Source: DASXUX01 sp036504595
GTDB taxonomy: Bacteria > Planctomycetota > SZUA-567 > H5-PLA8
Assembly: GCA_036504595.1 (NCBI GenBank)
Contig: DASXUX010000012.1
Location: 82,774-146,773 of the forward strand
Direction of reading: 5' to 3'
DNA: 64,000 nucleotides
Numbering within the stretch: position 1 is the first letter of the stretch; each line of letters begins with the position of its first letter. The translations under genes and the position numbers were made by a program. Below the pieces are notes generated by a model. That model made no database searches. It saw only the letters and a list, made by a program, of their open reading frames with translations, and was not told the origin of the DNA. Shown here one piece after another: positions 1 to 7,940 of the stretch.

Positions 1-114
1 GAACTGTCGTTCGATCAAATCGACCGCGCGTTTGAGCGCTTCCTGTTTGCGCTGCTTTTCGACGTCAACAATGTCCTTGCGGGTGCCCTTTGTTTCTTCC
101 TTGCCTTTTGCCAT
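1..114 (-). CDS. recA: RecA recombinase, N-terminal fragment (cut by window edge)
   Basis: Only the first 38 codons lie in the window. The reading frame is open to base 1 and continues outside. The stretch KQEALKRAVDLIERQF matches the conserved RecA N-terminal helix that precedes the GKG(S/A)IM segment. The preceding lysine/glutamate-rich residues (start MAKGKEETKG) are typical of the variable RecA leader. The start ATG is preceded by GGAGCCACC, a usable ribosome-binding site. RecA is the ATP-dependent strand-exchange protein of homologous recombination and the SOS response. The Walker motifs that would prove identity are not included, so the call rests on the N-terminal helix alone. Confidence 0.8.
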   Translation of the reverse strand, partial: MAKGKEETKGTRKDIVDVEKQRKQEALKRAVDLIERQF

Positions 115-211
115 GGTGGCTCCTTGGTTTTGGTTGTCTGCAGGGTACCCGAAAATTCAGCTAACATCAAGAGCGTTTTTCACAATAACGTCGGAGAACG
201 CAAACTGCAAA

Positions 212-295
212 CCGCGGAGGACGCGGAGGACGCAGAGGACGCGGAGGCAAGAAGAGTTGAAAGATCCCTCTGCGTCCTCCGCGCCCTCCGCGGTG
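212..295. repeat. Nonamer-based inverted repeat (CGGAGGACG type)
   Basis: The left arm is four degenerate 9-bp units of the form CGGAGGACG / CAGAGGACG. The right arm, about 20 bp further on, is the reverse complement (CCTCTGCGTCCTCCGCG...). The two arms could form a long hairpin. It lies between the oxidoreductase stop and the recA start, both on the minus strand, so it could also act as an intergenic structure or terminator. Related nonamer hairpins occur near 1756, 20465 and 28390. Confidence 0.75.
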
Positions 296-307
296 AGATG
301 TTTCGTC

Positions 308-1657
308 TTACGCGATCCCAAAGCCCTTCCGGTACGTCTTCTTGATGAAGGGCTCCGCTTCGGGGGCGTTGGTGGCTTTCATGTTTGCGGCGTCCCATTC
401 GATCTTCTTGCCCAGGCGCGCGGCGAGGTTGCCGAGCAGCAGGGATTCGACGTAGGGGCCGGAGTACCAGAAGCCGGCTTTGGCGTCCTGCGGCTTCTTT
501 TCTTTGCAGGCTTTGACCCATTCGACGCGATGGCCGGGGCCGCGCGGAATCGTCTTCGCGGGCTGTTCGAAGGTCTTGCGCAGTTCGCGCGGGAACAGAC
601 GGGGCTGGCCGGCCCAGCCGGGGCAGAGGATCACGCCTTTTTCGCCACGGAAGAAGATCCCGTTGTCTTCGAGCTTCAAACCTTCGTCGAGTTCCTCCGG
701 CCGAGCGGGCTGCTTGCCGCCGTCGTACCACTTGATCCACACGGCGGGGCGGTCGCCTTTGGCCGCGAAGTTGTACGTGATGATTTCCCACGTGGGGAAG
801 CACTCTTCCTGTTTTTCAGAGACTTCGGCGTCGGTGGAAATCGGGACGTCCAGGTCGAGCGCGTAGAACGCTGGGTCCATGTTGTGCACGGCCATGTCAC
901 CCATGGCTCCATTGCCGAAGTCATAGAAGCCGCGCCATTTCACCGGGCAGTAGGCTGGATTGTAAGGCCGTTCGGGCGCCGGGCCGAGCCACAGATCCCA
1001 ATCGAGTCCCGCGGGAACCGGCGGCGTTTCGGTGGGATGCTTGACGGGCTGCGGCCACCACTTGCCTGGCCGGTCGCTCCAGCAATGGACTTCCTTGACC
1101 TTGCCGATGATGCCGGACTGAATCCATTCCTTGGTCTGGCGCAGGCCTTCGCCGCCGTGGCCCTGGTTGCCCATCTGCGTGACGAGGTTGCCGTCCTTGG
1201 CGACCTTGGTCATCAGGCGGGCTTCTTCGATGGTGTGGCACATCGGCTTTTCAACGTAGACATGTTTGCCCAGGCGCATGGCGGCCAGGGCGACCGGCGC
1301 GTGCATGTGGTCGGGCGTGCCGCAGAGCACCGCGTCGATGCCTTTGACCTTTTCGAGCATCACGCGGTAATCTTTGAAGAACTCCGCCTTGGGGAATCGT
1401 CCGCGCGTCCCGGCGGCGCGCGGTTCGTCCACGTCGCAGAGGGCCACGATGTTTTCGGCGATTTTGCCCTTGGTCGGATCGCCGCCGATGGCCGGGTCGG
1501 CCAGATCGCCGCCGCCCTGCCCGCCGACGCCTACGCCGGCGATGTTGAGCTTATCGCTGGGCGCCGGACCGGCTTCTCCGCCCAGCACGTGGCGCGGGAT
1601 AATATGGAACGTAAATGCCGCCGCAGCGGCCGATTTCATGAACGTACGTCGTTTCAT
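308..1657 (-). CDS. Tat-exported Gfo/Idh/MocA family oxidoreductase
   Basis: 449-aa protein with an N-terminal twin-arginine signal (MKRRTFMKSAAAAAF, then a hydrophobic stretch). The Rossmann-type NAD(P)-binding domain follows (LNIAGVGVGGQGGGDLADP). The family signature EKP lies in HVYVEKPMCHTIEEA, where the lysine is part of the catalytic EKP motif. GNQGHGGEGLRQTKEWIQSG and the C-terminal beta-sheet domain fit the long, secreted subgroup common in Planctomycetota and Verrucomicrobiota. Members oxidise or reduce sugars, inositols and their derivatives with NAD(P), but the substrate cannot be read from the sequence. It stands alone, upstream of recA on the same strand and separated from it by a palindromic repeat. 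Confidence 0.9.
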   Translation of the reverse strand: MKRRTFMKSAAAAAFTFHIIPRHVLGGEAGPAPSDKLNIAGVGVGGQGGGDLADPAIGGDPTKGKIAENIVALCDVDEPRAAGTRGRFPKAEFFKDYRVMLEKVKGIDAVLCGTPDHMHAPVALAAMRLGKHVYVEKPMCHTIEEARLMTKVAKDGNLVTQMGNQGHGGEGLRQTKEWIQSGIIGKVKEVHCWSDRPGKWWPQPVKHPTETPPVPAGLDWDLWLGPAPERPYNPAYCPVKWRGFYDFGNGAMGDMAVHNMDPAFYALDLDVPISTDAEVSEKQEECFPTWEIITYNFAAKGDRPAVWIKWYDGGKQPARPEELDEGLKLEDNGIFFRGEKGVILCPGWAGQPRLFPRELRKTFEQPAKTIPRGPGHRVEWVKACKEKKPQDAKAGFWYSGPYVESLLLGNLAARLGKKIEWDAANMKATNAPEAEPFIKKTYRKGFGIA

Positions 1658-1755
1658 CGATGCCCCTCCTGAGGTTCAAGTACCTCGGAGTATCTACACC
1701 GCGAATGGGTTCAGGGCTTGGGGTAGGTGGGAGCGGCAAAGGTGAAAAGCCACGA

Positions 1756-1848
1756 CTTCAACACAGAGGCACAGAGAACGCAGAGGTCACAGAGTTTCTT
1801 AGAATCTGTCCCGTGAGACTCTGCGTTTTCTGTGACTTTGTGTTGAAT
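1756..1848. repeat. Nonamer-based inverted repeat (CACAGAG type)
   Basis: Units CAGAGGCA, CAGAGAACG and CAGAGGTCA form the left arm. The right arm (GACTCTGCGTTTTCTGTG) is its imperfect complement. The outer ends are TTCAACACA and TGTGTTGAA. The same outer ends occur in the copies at 20465-20541 and 28390-28479, which shows this is a dispersed family rather than chance low complexity. It sits in the gap between two divergently transcribed genes. Confidence 0.8.
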
Positions 1849-1936
1849 GCAGTGCGGTGGTCCTGATTCCGGCTTGCATTGCCCGTGCCACACCCAGCGG
1901 CTTTGACGGGCGGGGGCGGGGAGGTATGGTGCTGGC

Positions 1937-3433
1937 ATGGCTGGCGACGAACGTTCTGAGGCGAAGCGGCGGTGGTGGCGCGTGCGGTTTTCGCTGCGGA
2001 CGCTGGTTTTTTTTGTGTTGCTGGTGGGGAGTGCGGGAGGGCTTTGGTGGAGGTGGGAGGCGTGGGAGATAACCGCCGACGTTCTGATTGATGCCGAACC
2101 AAAACGTGAGTTTCCAAAGATAGAGTTTTCGCCGGATGGCCAGCATGCAGCTATCCTTTACCGAGGTAACTGTTTCCCTTTCCACAATGAGAAGAGAACG
2201 GAGAACGTCTTCCACATTTGGAACATCAACCGCCGTGAACACGTTTTCAGCGGGACCGGCGGGTTTAACGACCTTATGACGTCTTCAAACGATCTGCTGT
2301 TTTCACCCGATGGCGAGAACGTTCATCTCATCGCGCACGATGGAATCGCTCATTGGGAGAAAATCTGGAACTTGCGTCAGAGAGCGCCGGTTGGAGGACT
2401 GTTAGAGGAAACGTTCTTTTCACAGCAGTATTCTCCCAACGGTCGTTGGCTGGCCGTAAAAGAATATGGGTTTCACAGAGGGTTCTTGCTCAATTTACAA
2501 ACGGGGGAAAGGAAGGTACCGACTGAGGCGATAGTAGGAAAGGCATCGTTTTCCTTGAACGGCAAAACCGTATGCGTTCTTGGAGATCACGGCCGAATTG
2601 AAATAAGGGACCTCGACACGTGGTCCATCCAACGAGAATTCAGCATTCCCGCTTCTCTTCCCAATGATGTGGGGCGACTCGAACTCTCGCCAAACTCGAA
2701 GTATCTGGCGGTGTCGGGTTGGAGCAGTCCGACGACGAGCGTCTTCGATGCCGCCACGGGAAGCGTTCTCTATCGTGTGAAGGGACGCGTTGTGAAATAT
2801 TGTCAACCTTCCGGACGGGACGTGCTCCCCAGTATTCCAGGTTCACCATTCTCTGCCGATGGTCGTTTTCTAATGACGGTACACGCTGACCAGAGACTCA
2901 CCATCTGGCATGTTGACGATGGAGAGTTAGCAGCCACCATCGCTCCGGTGGTGGATGAAGGCATGCTGATGGTCCGTTTCGCGCCAGACGCGGAGCGGAT
3001 TCTCGTAAGAGGCTGGAACGTCCTTGCAGTATGGTCAACGACCGGACGGAGTATCCTGCGGATCGAAAGCGAGCGGACAATATCAATAAGCTCGAAAAGG
3101 GGATTGGACATCGACAAGCGGGGCGATTTCTCGCCCGATTGTTCGCGGGCAATATCGATATCGGCGAAAGGCGGAGTTCTGGTATGGGATGCTCGCGATG
3201 GCACGCTGATCACGGAGTTCGGTCGGCGCGGTTCAAATGTGCGTAAGCTGAGTTTCACGCTCGGCGGAGACATCCTGACTGCGCACGAGGATCTCCGGGT
3301 GAGACGGTGGCAGCCCCGCCGCCCGGAGTATTGGTGGGGCGTGGCGTGGTTGCCGGAGTTTTGGATGACGGTGGTGTTTGCGAGTGGGCTGGGGTGGAGT
3401 GTGTGGCGGGACCGGCGGCAGTTGGCTGAATGA
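1937..3433 (+). CDS. Membrane-anchored WD40-repeat protein of unknown function
   Basis: 498 aa. Residues about 16-40 form one membrane anchor introduced by the basic motif RFSLRTL, an N-terminal arrangement frequent in planctomycete paralogous families. The body is a beta-propeller of degenerate WD40/PD40-like repeats: IEFSPDGQHAAILY, FSPDGENVHLIA, LSPNSKYLAVSG, FSADGRFLMTV...LTIWHVDDGE, FAPDAERILV and FSPDCSRAISIS...VLVWDARDG. A second hydrophobic segment (WLPEFWMTVVFASGLGWSVW) lies just before the C-terminus, so the propeller is probably held at the membrane at both ends. No catalytic motif is visible and it is likely a scaffold or sensor. Other ATGs exist further in, but this start keeps the anchor. 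Confidence 0.75.
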   Translation: MAGDERSEAKRRWWRVRFSLRTLVFFVLLVGSAGGLWWRWEAWEITADVLIDAEPKREFPKIEFSPDGQHAAILYRGNCFPFHNEKRTENVFHIWNINRREHVFSGTGGFNDLMTSSNDLLFSPDGENVHLIAHDGIAHWEKIWNLRQRAPVGGLLEETFFSQQYSPNGRWLAVKEYGFHRGFLLNLQTGERKVPTEAIVGKASFSLNGKTVCVLGDHGRIEIRDLDTWSIQREFSIPASLPNDVGRLELSPNSKYLAVSGWSSPTTSVFDAATGSVLYRVKGRVVKYCQPSGRDVLPSIPGSPFSADGRFLMTVHADQRLTIWHVDDGELAATIAPVVDEGMLMVRFAPDAERILVRGWNVLAVWSTTGRSILRIESERTISISSKRGLDIDKRGDFSPDCSRAISISAKGGVLVWDARDGTLITEFGRRGSNVRKLSFTLGGDILTAHEDLRVRRWQPRRPEYWWGVAWLPEFWMTVVFASGLGWSVWRDRRQLAE

Positions 3434-3783
3434 ACTCAGAAGACTTAACCGAAGAAAATATTAATATTTTATGCATTATTTTGGGCTTTGAAACGTCATA
3501 TACTATGGGGAGAAGGTCTGTCCGGGCAGCGGCTGAACTTTGAGGATTTGACGAATGGAGTTGGGTTGTGCACATGTGCAGAAGTCGGAGGGGGCGCGGA
3601 GTCGAGACACATTGTGCACTTCTGGACAAATGCGGAGTCGGAACGGCACGGCTTGTGATCTCCCGCCAGGCCGCGGTTCTGGCGCGCACATGTGCGGTTT
3701 TGGACAGAAGTTCTGAGGCGGGGAGTGCGGCCATCACCATACGTGCACTTTTTTACAGCAGGGCAGAGGCCTGCGGTACATGG

Positions 3784-3811
3784 CCGCTCCCTTACGGTCG
3801 CGGTTCTGATG
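3784..3811 (+). repeat. 28-bp dispersed repeat, copy 1
   Basis: A perfect 28-bp copy of the sequence at 20556-20583. It contains CCCTTACGGTCGCGG, an imperfect palindrome. It is embedded in repeat locus 1. Confidence 0.85.
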
Positions 3812-3864
3812 CGCAGGTGCAGTCTTGGACAGGGGCGAGGGGCGAGTGTTTTGATGGCTTTAAC

Positions 3865-3909
3865 GCACGCTTGAGTTCGCGCAAAAGGACGCGCGAACAC
3901 AAGCGTGCC
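3865..3909. repeat. Dispersed hairpin, GCACGCTTG...CAAGCGTGC family
   Basis: Inverted repeat with outer arms GCACGCTTG and CAAGCGTGC and inner arms TTCGCGC / GCGCGAA. The same hairpin is present at 62961-63004 inside repeat locus 3, at the corresponding place in the element, and a divergent copy lies at 16353-16397. Confidence 0.8.
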
Positions 3910-4048
3910 ACCACAGGTGCACTTCTGGACAGAAGAGCGGATGACTGAGGCGGGGAATGGTCGCTTTCCGGGCGAGGGCGAGCGGGTAGACTGAGTCTGA
4001 TTATCGGGGGCCGGGTCTACCTAGAGGAAAACACCGGGGCTTTGGGCA

Positions 4049-6034
4049 ATGCGGATTTCGTATCGACAGTTCATCGGGCCGGCCAGGGTAGCTCTCCTGG
4101 GGGTGCTGGTCTGCGCGATGGCGCGGGCGGAGGACGAGGCGGACACCCAGCGCTTTACGTATCCGGAATCGGTGTGGAAGTTCCGGGCGGAGGCGCTGGA
4201 ACACGACGGACTGTTTGCGCCGGATATTGCGTTCTCGATTCGCGACTGCCCGCACTGCAGGAATCCTTACCTGCTGGGAACCTTCCCGCGCCTGAAACGG
4301 CACGCTTGGGACAGCCTGAACATCGCGCACAAGATGGTCGAACAGACCGCGGTGCTCAAGCGGCCGCCGTTGATGATGTTTTCACGCAAGGAAAACCGCT
4401 TGGTCCCGCGGTTCTGTCCGCTCTGCGGTGAGCCGGATCCGCAGGCGCATTCGGACCGGGTGCTGTTCTGCCATGTCATGCCCGAAAGCGGCGACGACAT
4501 GCAGGTCGAATACGAAGTGAAGAATCTCGCCGTCGTGAAGCGCAACTATTGGCGCATGCCGGCGAAAAGCCGCAAGCCCGTGAAGCTGGAACTGGCGGAC
4601 GAAACAGAGGAGTCGATCCGGAAGGCGTACGGATGTTACTTTTCGCTGCGAGCGGTGTGGAACGGCATTTTCGCGACGGAGATGGACAACAAGGATATCC
4701 TTTACCGGGGCGTAAGTCCGGGGATGTGGTTCATCTTCCAGTCCCCGACGGTTGCACGCGAGGACATTGTCGAATTCAGCGTGCGTGCTCTCAAGGCGGA
4801 TCGCGAGAAGGGGCTGATCTCTCGGGTAGAGTCGCCTTTGCGCATCGATCCGAAGCACACCGAGAACACGATCCGCGAATGGGCGTCAAAATACAATGAG
4901 CAGCTTGGCGGTGAGAACCGCGCCGAGTGCTTCGTCGCGATCGCCTATCCCGAACTGCACAAGGCTGCCGAAACCGTCCTGGCCAGCCGCGGACTGAAAC
5001 TGGAAATGAAAGAGGTCGCCAAGCCTGCCGACGCGGGAAAGGGCGTGGTCAGCAAAGGCGAATACCGCACCGATATCCTGTTCGGCGCGCTGGCGAGCAT
5101 GGCTGTTCAGCAGGGGCTTTCCTTCCACGGGGCTTGCGTGCAGTATCTCACCGAGCCTGCGTTCCTGGTGCTCGGCGCCGACCAGTTGGACCGGGCGTTG
5201 CGAGAGCAATACCCCGATTGTTCGGCGGAGGTCCAGGACGGCCAGTATCTGGTATTGCGCGACCGCCAGCAGCAAGAGCGCAAAGTGGACATACTGCTGC
5301 TGGCCAACCGTCTGAATCCGGAAGACAGATTTGCGTTCGAGCTGTTTTGCAAACTGATTCTCGCGTGGAATGGCGAAACCAAGACGTTCGGACCCAAGCC
5401 CGCCGCGCGGGACGTTTCGCCGATGGGGATGCCGGCGTTTATTGAGCGGCGGGTGAGGCCGCCGGGATTTTTGGGCCAGAAGGACCTCAAGTCGGCACTC
5501 TATATGCCGCAGCAGGACGCGGACGGCAACCGCTTCGACCTGTGTTACACGTCGGAGTGCGCCACCACATTGTCCTATGTCGATCCGGAAAAAGAGCGTT
5601 TCAAGGGCATGACGATGGAGGACGCGCGCAGGGTCTATGACTCGTCGAATTTTGCGTGGCCCACGTACATCACGGACCAGGATAAACTTGAACTGCCGGG
5701 CGATACGCCCACGAAGTCTGGTCCGTGCCGCGTCGTCGTGGTGTGCGGCATAGAAATCGCCTCGCTGGGCGCCGAGGACTCTCGAGCGTCCTGCCTGGCG
5801 CGGGCTGTGGGATTCAAGGAGCAAGACGGCGAGCGCGTACACGTTTATGCGCTCAGCAGCAACATGGCGGCCGTGACGACGCGCAAGTTGACGGCGGAGG
5901 AATTTAAGCTGGTGAAGGGACGGCTGGAGGATCTTACTATAGAGCACGAGATGGACCCCGGGTATAAGTTGGGGCTTCATTTCGACTGGCCGCGCGTCGA
6001 ACCGAGAGGAAATGTGATGAGGAAGAGAAGATAG
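4049..6034 (+). CDS. Exported protein of unknown function with CxxC motifs
   Basis: 661 aa. A signal peptide (MRISYRQFIGPARVALLGVLVCAMARA, hydrophobic core, probable cleavage after ARA) is followed by two cysteine pairs that look like a zinc-ribbon or disulfide knuckle: DCPHCRNPYL at about residue 72 and FCPLCGEPDP at about 124. No enzyme signature is recognised. The rest is mixed alpha/beta with many charged residues and no membrane helix. It is preceded by repeat locus 1 and followed by a heptamer inverted repeat and dedA. A CPHC pair in an exported protein could also bind heme or metal, but no CxxCH is present. I do not recognise the family. Confidence 0.65.
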   Translation: MRISYRQFIGPARVALLGVLVCAMARAEDEADTQRFTYPESVWKFRAEALEHDGLFAPDIAFSIRDCPHCRNPYLLGTFPRLKRHAWDSLNIAHKMVEQTAVLKRPPLMMFSRKENRLVPRFCPLCGEPDPQAHSDRVLFCHVMPESGDDMQVEYEVKNLAVVKRNYWRMPAKSRKPVKLELADETEESIRKAYGCYFSLRAVWNGIFATEMDNKDILYRGVSPGMWFIFQSPTVAREDIVEFSVRALKADREKGLISRVESPLRIDPKHTENTIREWASKYNEQLGGENRAECFVAIAYPELHKAAETVLASRGLKLEMKEVAKPADAGKGVVSKGEYRTDILFGALASMAVQQGLSFHGACVQYLTEPAFLVLGADQLDRALREQYPDCSAEVQDGQYLVLRDRQQQERKVDILLLANRLNPEDRFAFELFCKLILAWNGETKTFGPKPAARDVSPMGMPAFIERRVRPPGFLGQKDLKSALYMPQQDADGNRFDLCYTSECATTLSYVDPEKERFKGMTMEDARRVYDSSNFAWPTYITDQDKLELPGDTPTKSGPCRVVVVCGIEIASLGAEDSRASCLARAVGFKEQDGERVHVYALSSNMAAVTTRKLTAEEFKLVKGRLEDLTIEHEMDPGYKLGLHFDWPRVEPRGNVMRKRR

Positions 6035-6051
6035 GCTTGAGTCTGAACGAC

Positions 6052-6153
6052 AGGGTTTAGGGTTCAGGGGTCAGGGGTCAGGGTTCAGGGAAGGATTCTG
6101 ACGCGCCATTTCAGGACGACCCCTAGACCCTAGACCCTGAACCCTGGACCCTG
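6052..6153. repeat. Heptamer tandem repeat arranged as a long inverted repeat
   Basis: The left arm consists of 7-bp units GGTTCAG / GGGTCAG. The right arm is built from the complementary units CCCTAGA / CCCTGAA / CCCTGGA. The arms are separated by about 30 bp and could form a hairpin in the gap between two genes. The dedA ribosome-binding site AGGAG lies just after it. Confidence 0.85.
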
Positions 6154-6170
6154 TCTCTTTAGGAGACCTG

Positions 6171-6830
6171 ATGCACGATATTATTGAGTTCTTCAAGAAG
6201 ATCTGCGATGCACAGTATCTGGTGACGATTGGCTACGCGGGGATGGCGGCGATCATCTTTTCCGAGACGGGACTGTTCTTCGGGTTCTTCCTGCCCGGCG
6301 ACTCGCTCCTCTTTGCCGCCGGAATGGCTTGCGCCGACGGCAATACGCTGCATGAAATCGCGAATCTGGATCTGCTGAAGCTGAACCTGTGCCTGATCCC
6401 CGCCGCGATCATTGGGGATTCGGTCGGCTATTGGATCGGTTTCCGCGCCGGCAAAGGGATGTACAATCGCGAGAAGACGTTCCTATTTCGGAGAGATCAC
6501 CTGCTGGCCACGAAAGCTTTTTACGAGAAGCATGGTGGGAAGACGATCGTGATGGCACGTTTCGTGCCGCTGATTCGGACCTTCGCGCCGGTGGTCGCCG
6601 GCATCGCGCAGATGCGCTATCGAGACTTCATCTTCTACAACATCGCTGGCGGAATTGGGTGGATCATCAGCATCAGTTGCGCCGGTTACTTCCTCGGCGG
6701 AATCCCGTTCTTTCAGAAGCACATCGAAGCGAGCATCGTGATGATTGTCTTCGTTTCGGTTCTGCCGATCGTGATCACGTTTATCAAAGCTCGGTACTTC
6801 TCGCAGAAGGCCGCGCAGGAGAAGGCGTAG
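6171..6830 (+). CDS. DedA family membrane protein (SNARE-associated fold)
   Basis: 219 aa polytopic protein with the DedA hallmarks: ETGLFFGFFLPGDSLLFAAG near residue 30, GDSVGYWIGFRAG near 83, and the conserved reentrant/TM segment ARFVPLIRTFAPVVAGIAQM near 125-145 that contains the functionally essential arginine. DedA proteins act in envelope lipid homeostasis; characterised members flip undecaprenyl phosphate or phosphatidylethanolamine. Length is normal for the family. It has a good ribosome-binding site (TTTAGGAGACCTG) eight bases before the ATG. It appears to be monocistronic. Confidence 0.9.
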   Translation: MHDIIEFFKKICDAQYLVTIGYAGMAAIIFSETGLFFGFFLPGDSLLFAAGMACADGNTLHEIANLDLLKLNLCLIPAAIIGDSVGYWIGFRAGKGMYNREKTFLFRRDHLLATKAFYEKHGGKTIVMARFVPLIRTFAPVVAGIAQMRYRDFIFYNIAGGIGWIISISCAGYFLGGIPFFQKHIEASIVMIVFVSVLPIVITFIKARYFSQKAAQEKA

Positions 6831-6856
6831 CACCGTGGGTAATTTGCGGTGGAGCG

Positions 6857-6877
6857 GGACAATTCGGCGAAATGTCC
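6857..6877. repeat. Short dispersed near-palindrome, copy 1
   Basis: A 21-bp imperfect palindrome beginning GGACAAT and ending ATGTCC around a CGGCGA core. Near-identical copies lie at 14962-14982 and (minus strand) 62897-62917, each in an intergenic position. Here it separates dedA from the SDR gene. Confidence 0.75.
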
Positions 6878-6910
6878 TACAATGGACGCTAACCACGAGG
6901 TGACACGTCT

Positions 6911-7879
6911 ATGCGCATTTTGATTACCGGGGCCGAAGGTTTCGCGGGCTCGCACCTGGTCGAGCACTGCTTGAGCCAGGGCGACGAAGTCTGGGGCACG
7001 TGCCGGCCGGGCGGGCGAGCGTCGAACCTGACCCGCTACCTCGACCAGATCACGCTGCGCGTTGGCGACATGTCGCAGCCGGATTTTGTGCGCAGCGTGC
7101 TGCGCGAGACGCGCTTCGACGCGCTCTTTCACCTGGCGGCGATCAGCTTCATCAACGACGCGCTCCGCGATCCGGCTCGAACGTACGAAGTGAATCTGCT
7201 CGGCGGCATTCACATGCTCGAAGCCGTGCGCACGCAAAGCCCGCAGACGCGCGTGGTGCTGGTCAGTTCGGCGGAAGTCTACGGGCCGGTGAAGCCGGAG
7301 CACTTGCCGGTGGTCGAGACGCATCCGTTCGAGCCGGCGAATATTTTCGCCGCGGGGAAGGCGGCGCTGGAACTGGCCGCCCACCCGTTCATCCAGACCT
7401 ACGGACTTTACGTCGTGATTACCCGGCCGTTCAATCACACGGGGCCGCGGCAGAGCCCCGATTTTGTTTGCTCCACGTTTGCGGAACAGATCGCCAAGGT
7501 GGAGACCGGCGGCGAGCCCGTTCTGCACGTCGGCGATCTTTCACCGCGCCGCGATTTCTGCGACGTGCGCGATGTCGTCCGCGGCTACCGGCTGCTGGCG
7601 CTGCATGGCGTGCGCGGCGAGGCCTACAACCTGGCCAGCGGGAAGAGCGAGACGATCGAATTTATTCTCAACACGCTGGTGCAGATGGCTCGCGTGAAGG
7701 TGGAGATTCGCCAGGACCCGCAGCGCGTGCGGCAGACGCAGGTGATGGACGTGCGCGGGAGCTTCGAAAAAATGAAAGCCGCGACCGGCTGGGTGCCCGA
7801 GATTCCGCTGGCCAAGACGCTCAGGGATTTGCTGAACTGGCACCGGGATCAACTGACGGCGAAAAAGCCGAAGGGATGA
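6911..7879 (+). CDS. GDP-6-deoxy-mannose reductase-like NAD-dependent epimerase/reductase (SDR)
   Basis: 322 aa extended SDR. The N-terminal nucleotide-binding motif is TGAEGFAG. Further landmarks are HLAAISF, SSAEVYG, RPFNHTGPRQ, RRDFCDVRDVVRGY and AYNLASGKS, the pattern of GDP-4-keto-6-deoxymannose reductases (Rmd) and related sugar-nucleotide epimerases. It would act in nucleotide-sugar synthesis for surface glycans. One oddity is visible: where the family has the catalytic tyrosine of YxxxK (NPYAVSK), this protein has NIFAAGK. The lysine is kept and Tyr is replaced by Phe; the codons ATT TTC are unambiguous. Activity may therefore be altered. It has no sugar-pathway neighbours. Confidence 0.85.
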   Translation: MRILITGAEGFAGSHLVEHCLSQGDEVWGTCRPGGRASNLTRYLDQITLRVGDMSQPDFVRSVLRETRFDALFHLAAISFINDALRDPARTYEVNLLGGIHMLEAVRTQSPQTRVVLVSSAEVYGPVKPEHLPVVETHPFEPANIFAAGKAALELAAHPFIQTYGLYVVITRPFNHTGPRQSPDFVCSTFAEQIAKVETGGEPVLHVGDLSPRRDFCDVRDVVRGYRLLALHGVRGEAYNLASGKSETIEFILNTLVQMARVKVEIRQDPQRVRQTQVMDVRGSFEKMKAATGWVPEIPLAKTLRDLLNWHRDQLTAKKPKG

Positions 7880-7940
7880 GAAGGGAAAGCGCACGGGGCA
7901 AGAGCTTTCGCTATTGCCTTCGAACTCCGAACCAACAGAC

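Larger units (their letters stand above)
3453..3935 (+). repeat. Collinear leader-type repeat element, locus 1
   Basis: This is most of the 615-bp gap between the WD40 gene and the next gene, and no plausible CDS lies in it. It starts with an AT-rich block (AATATTAATATTTTATGC), then ACGTCATATA at 3493-3502. After that come six spaced copies of a degenerate motif of the form ACATGTGCAGTCTTGGACAG, near 3567, 3612, 3688, 3741, 3814 and 3914. Copy 4 has the variant GTGCACTTTTTTACAG. The same order of parts recurs at 30160-30360 and, on the minus strand, at 62820-63260. Confidence 0.75.

Noticed and set aside
6052..6153. Telomere-like CCCTAA repeats
   Set aside because: The units are degenerate 7-mers in the middle of a gene-dense region and paired with their inverse; other arrays use unrelated heptamers.
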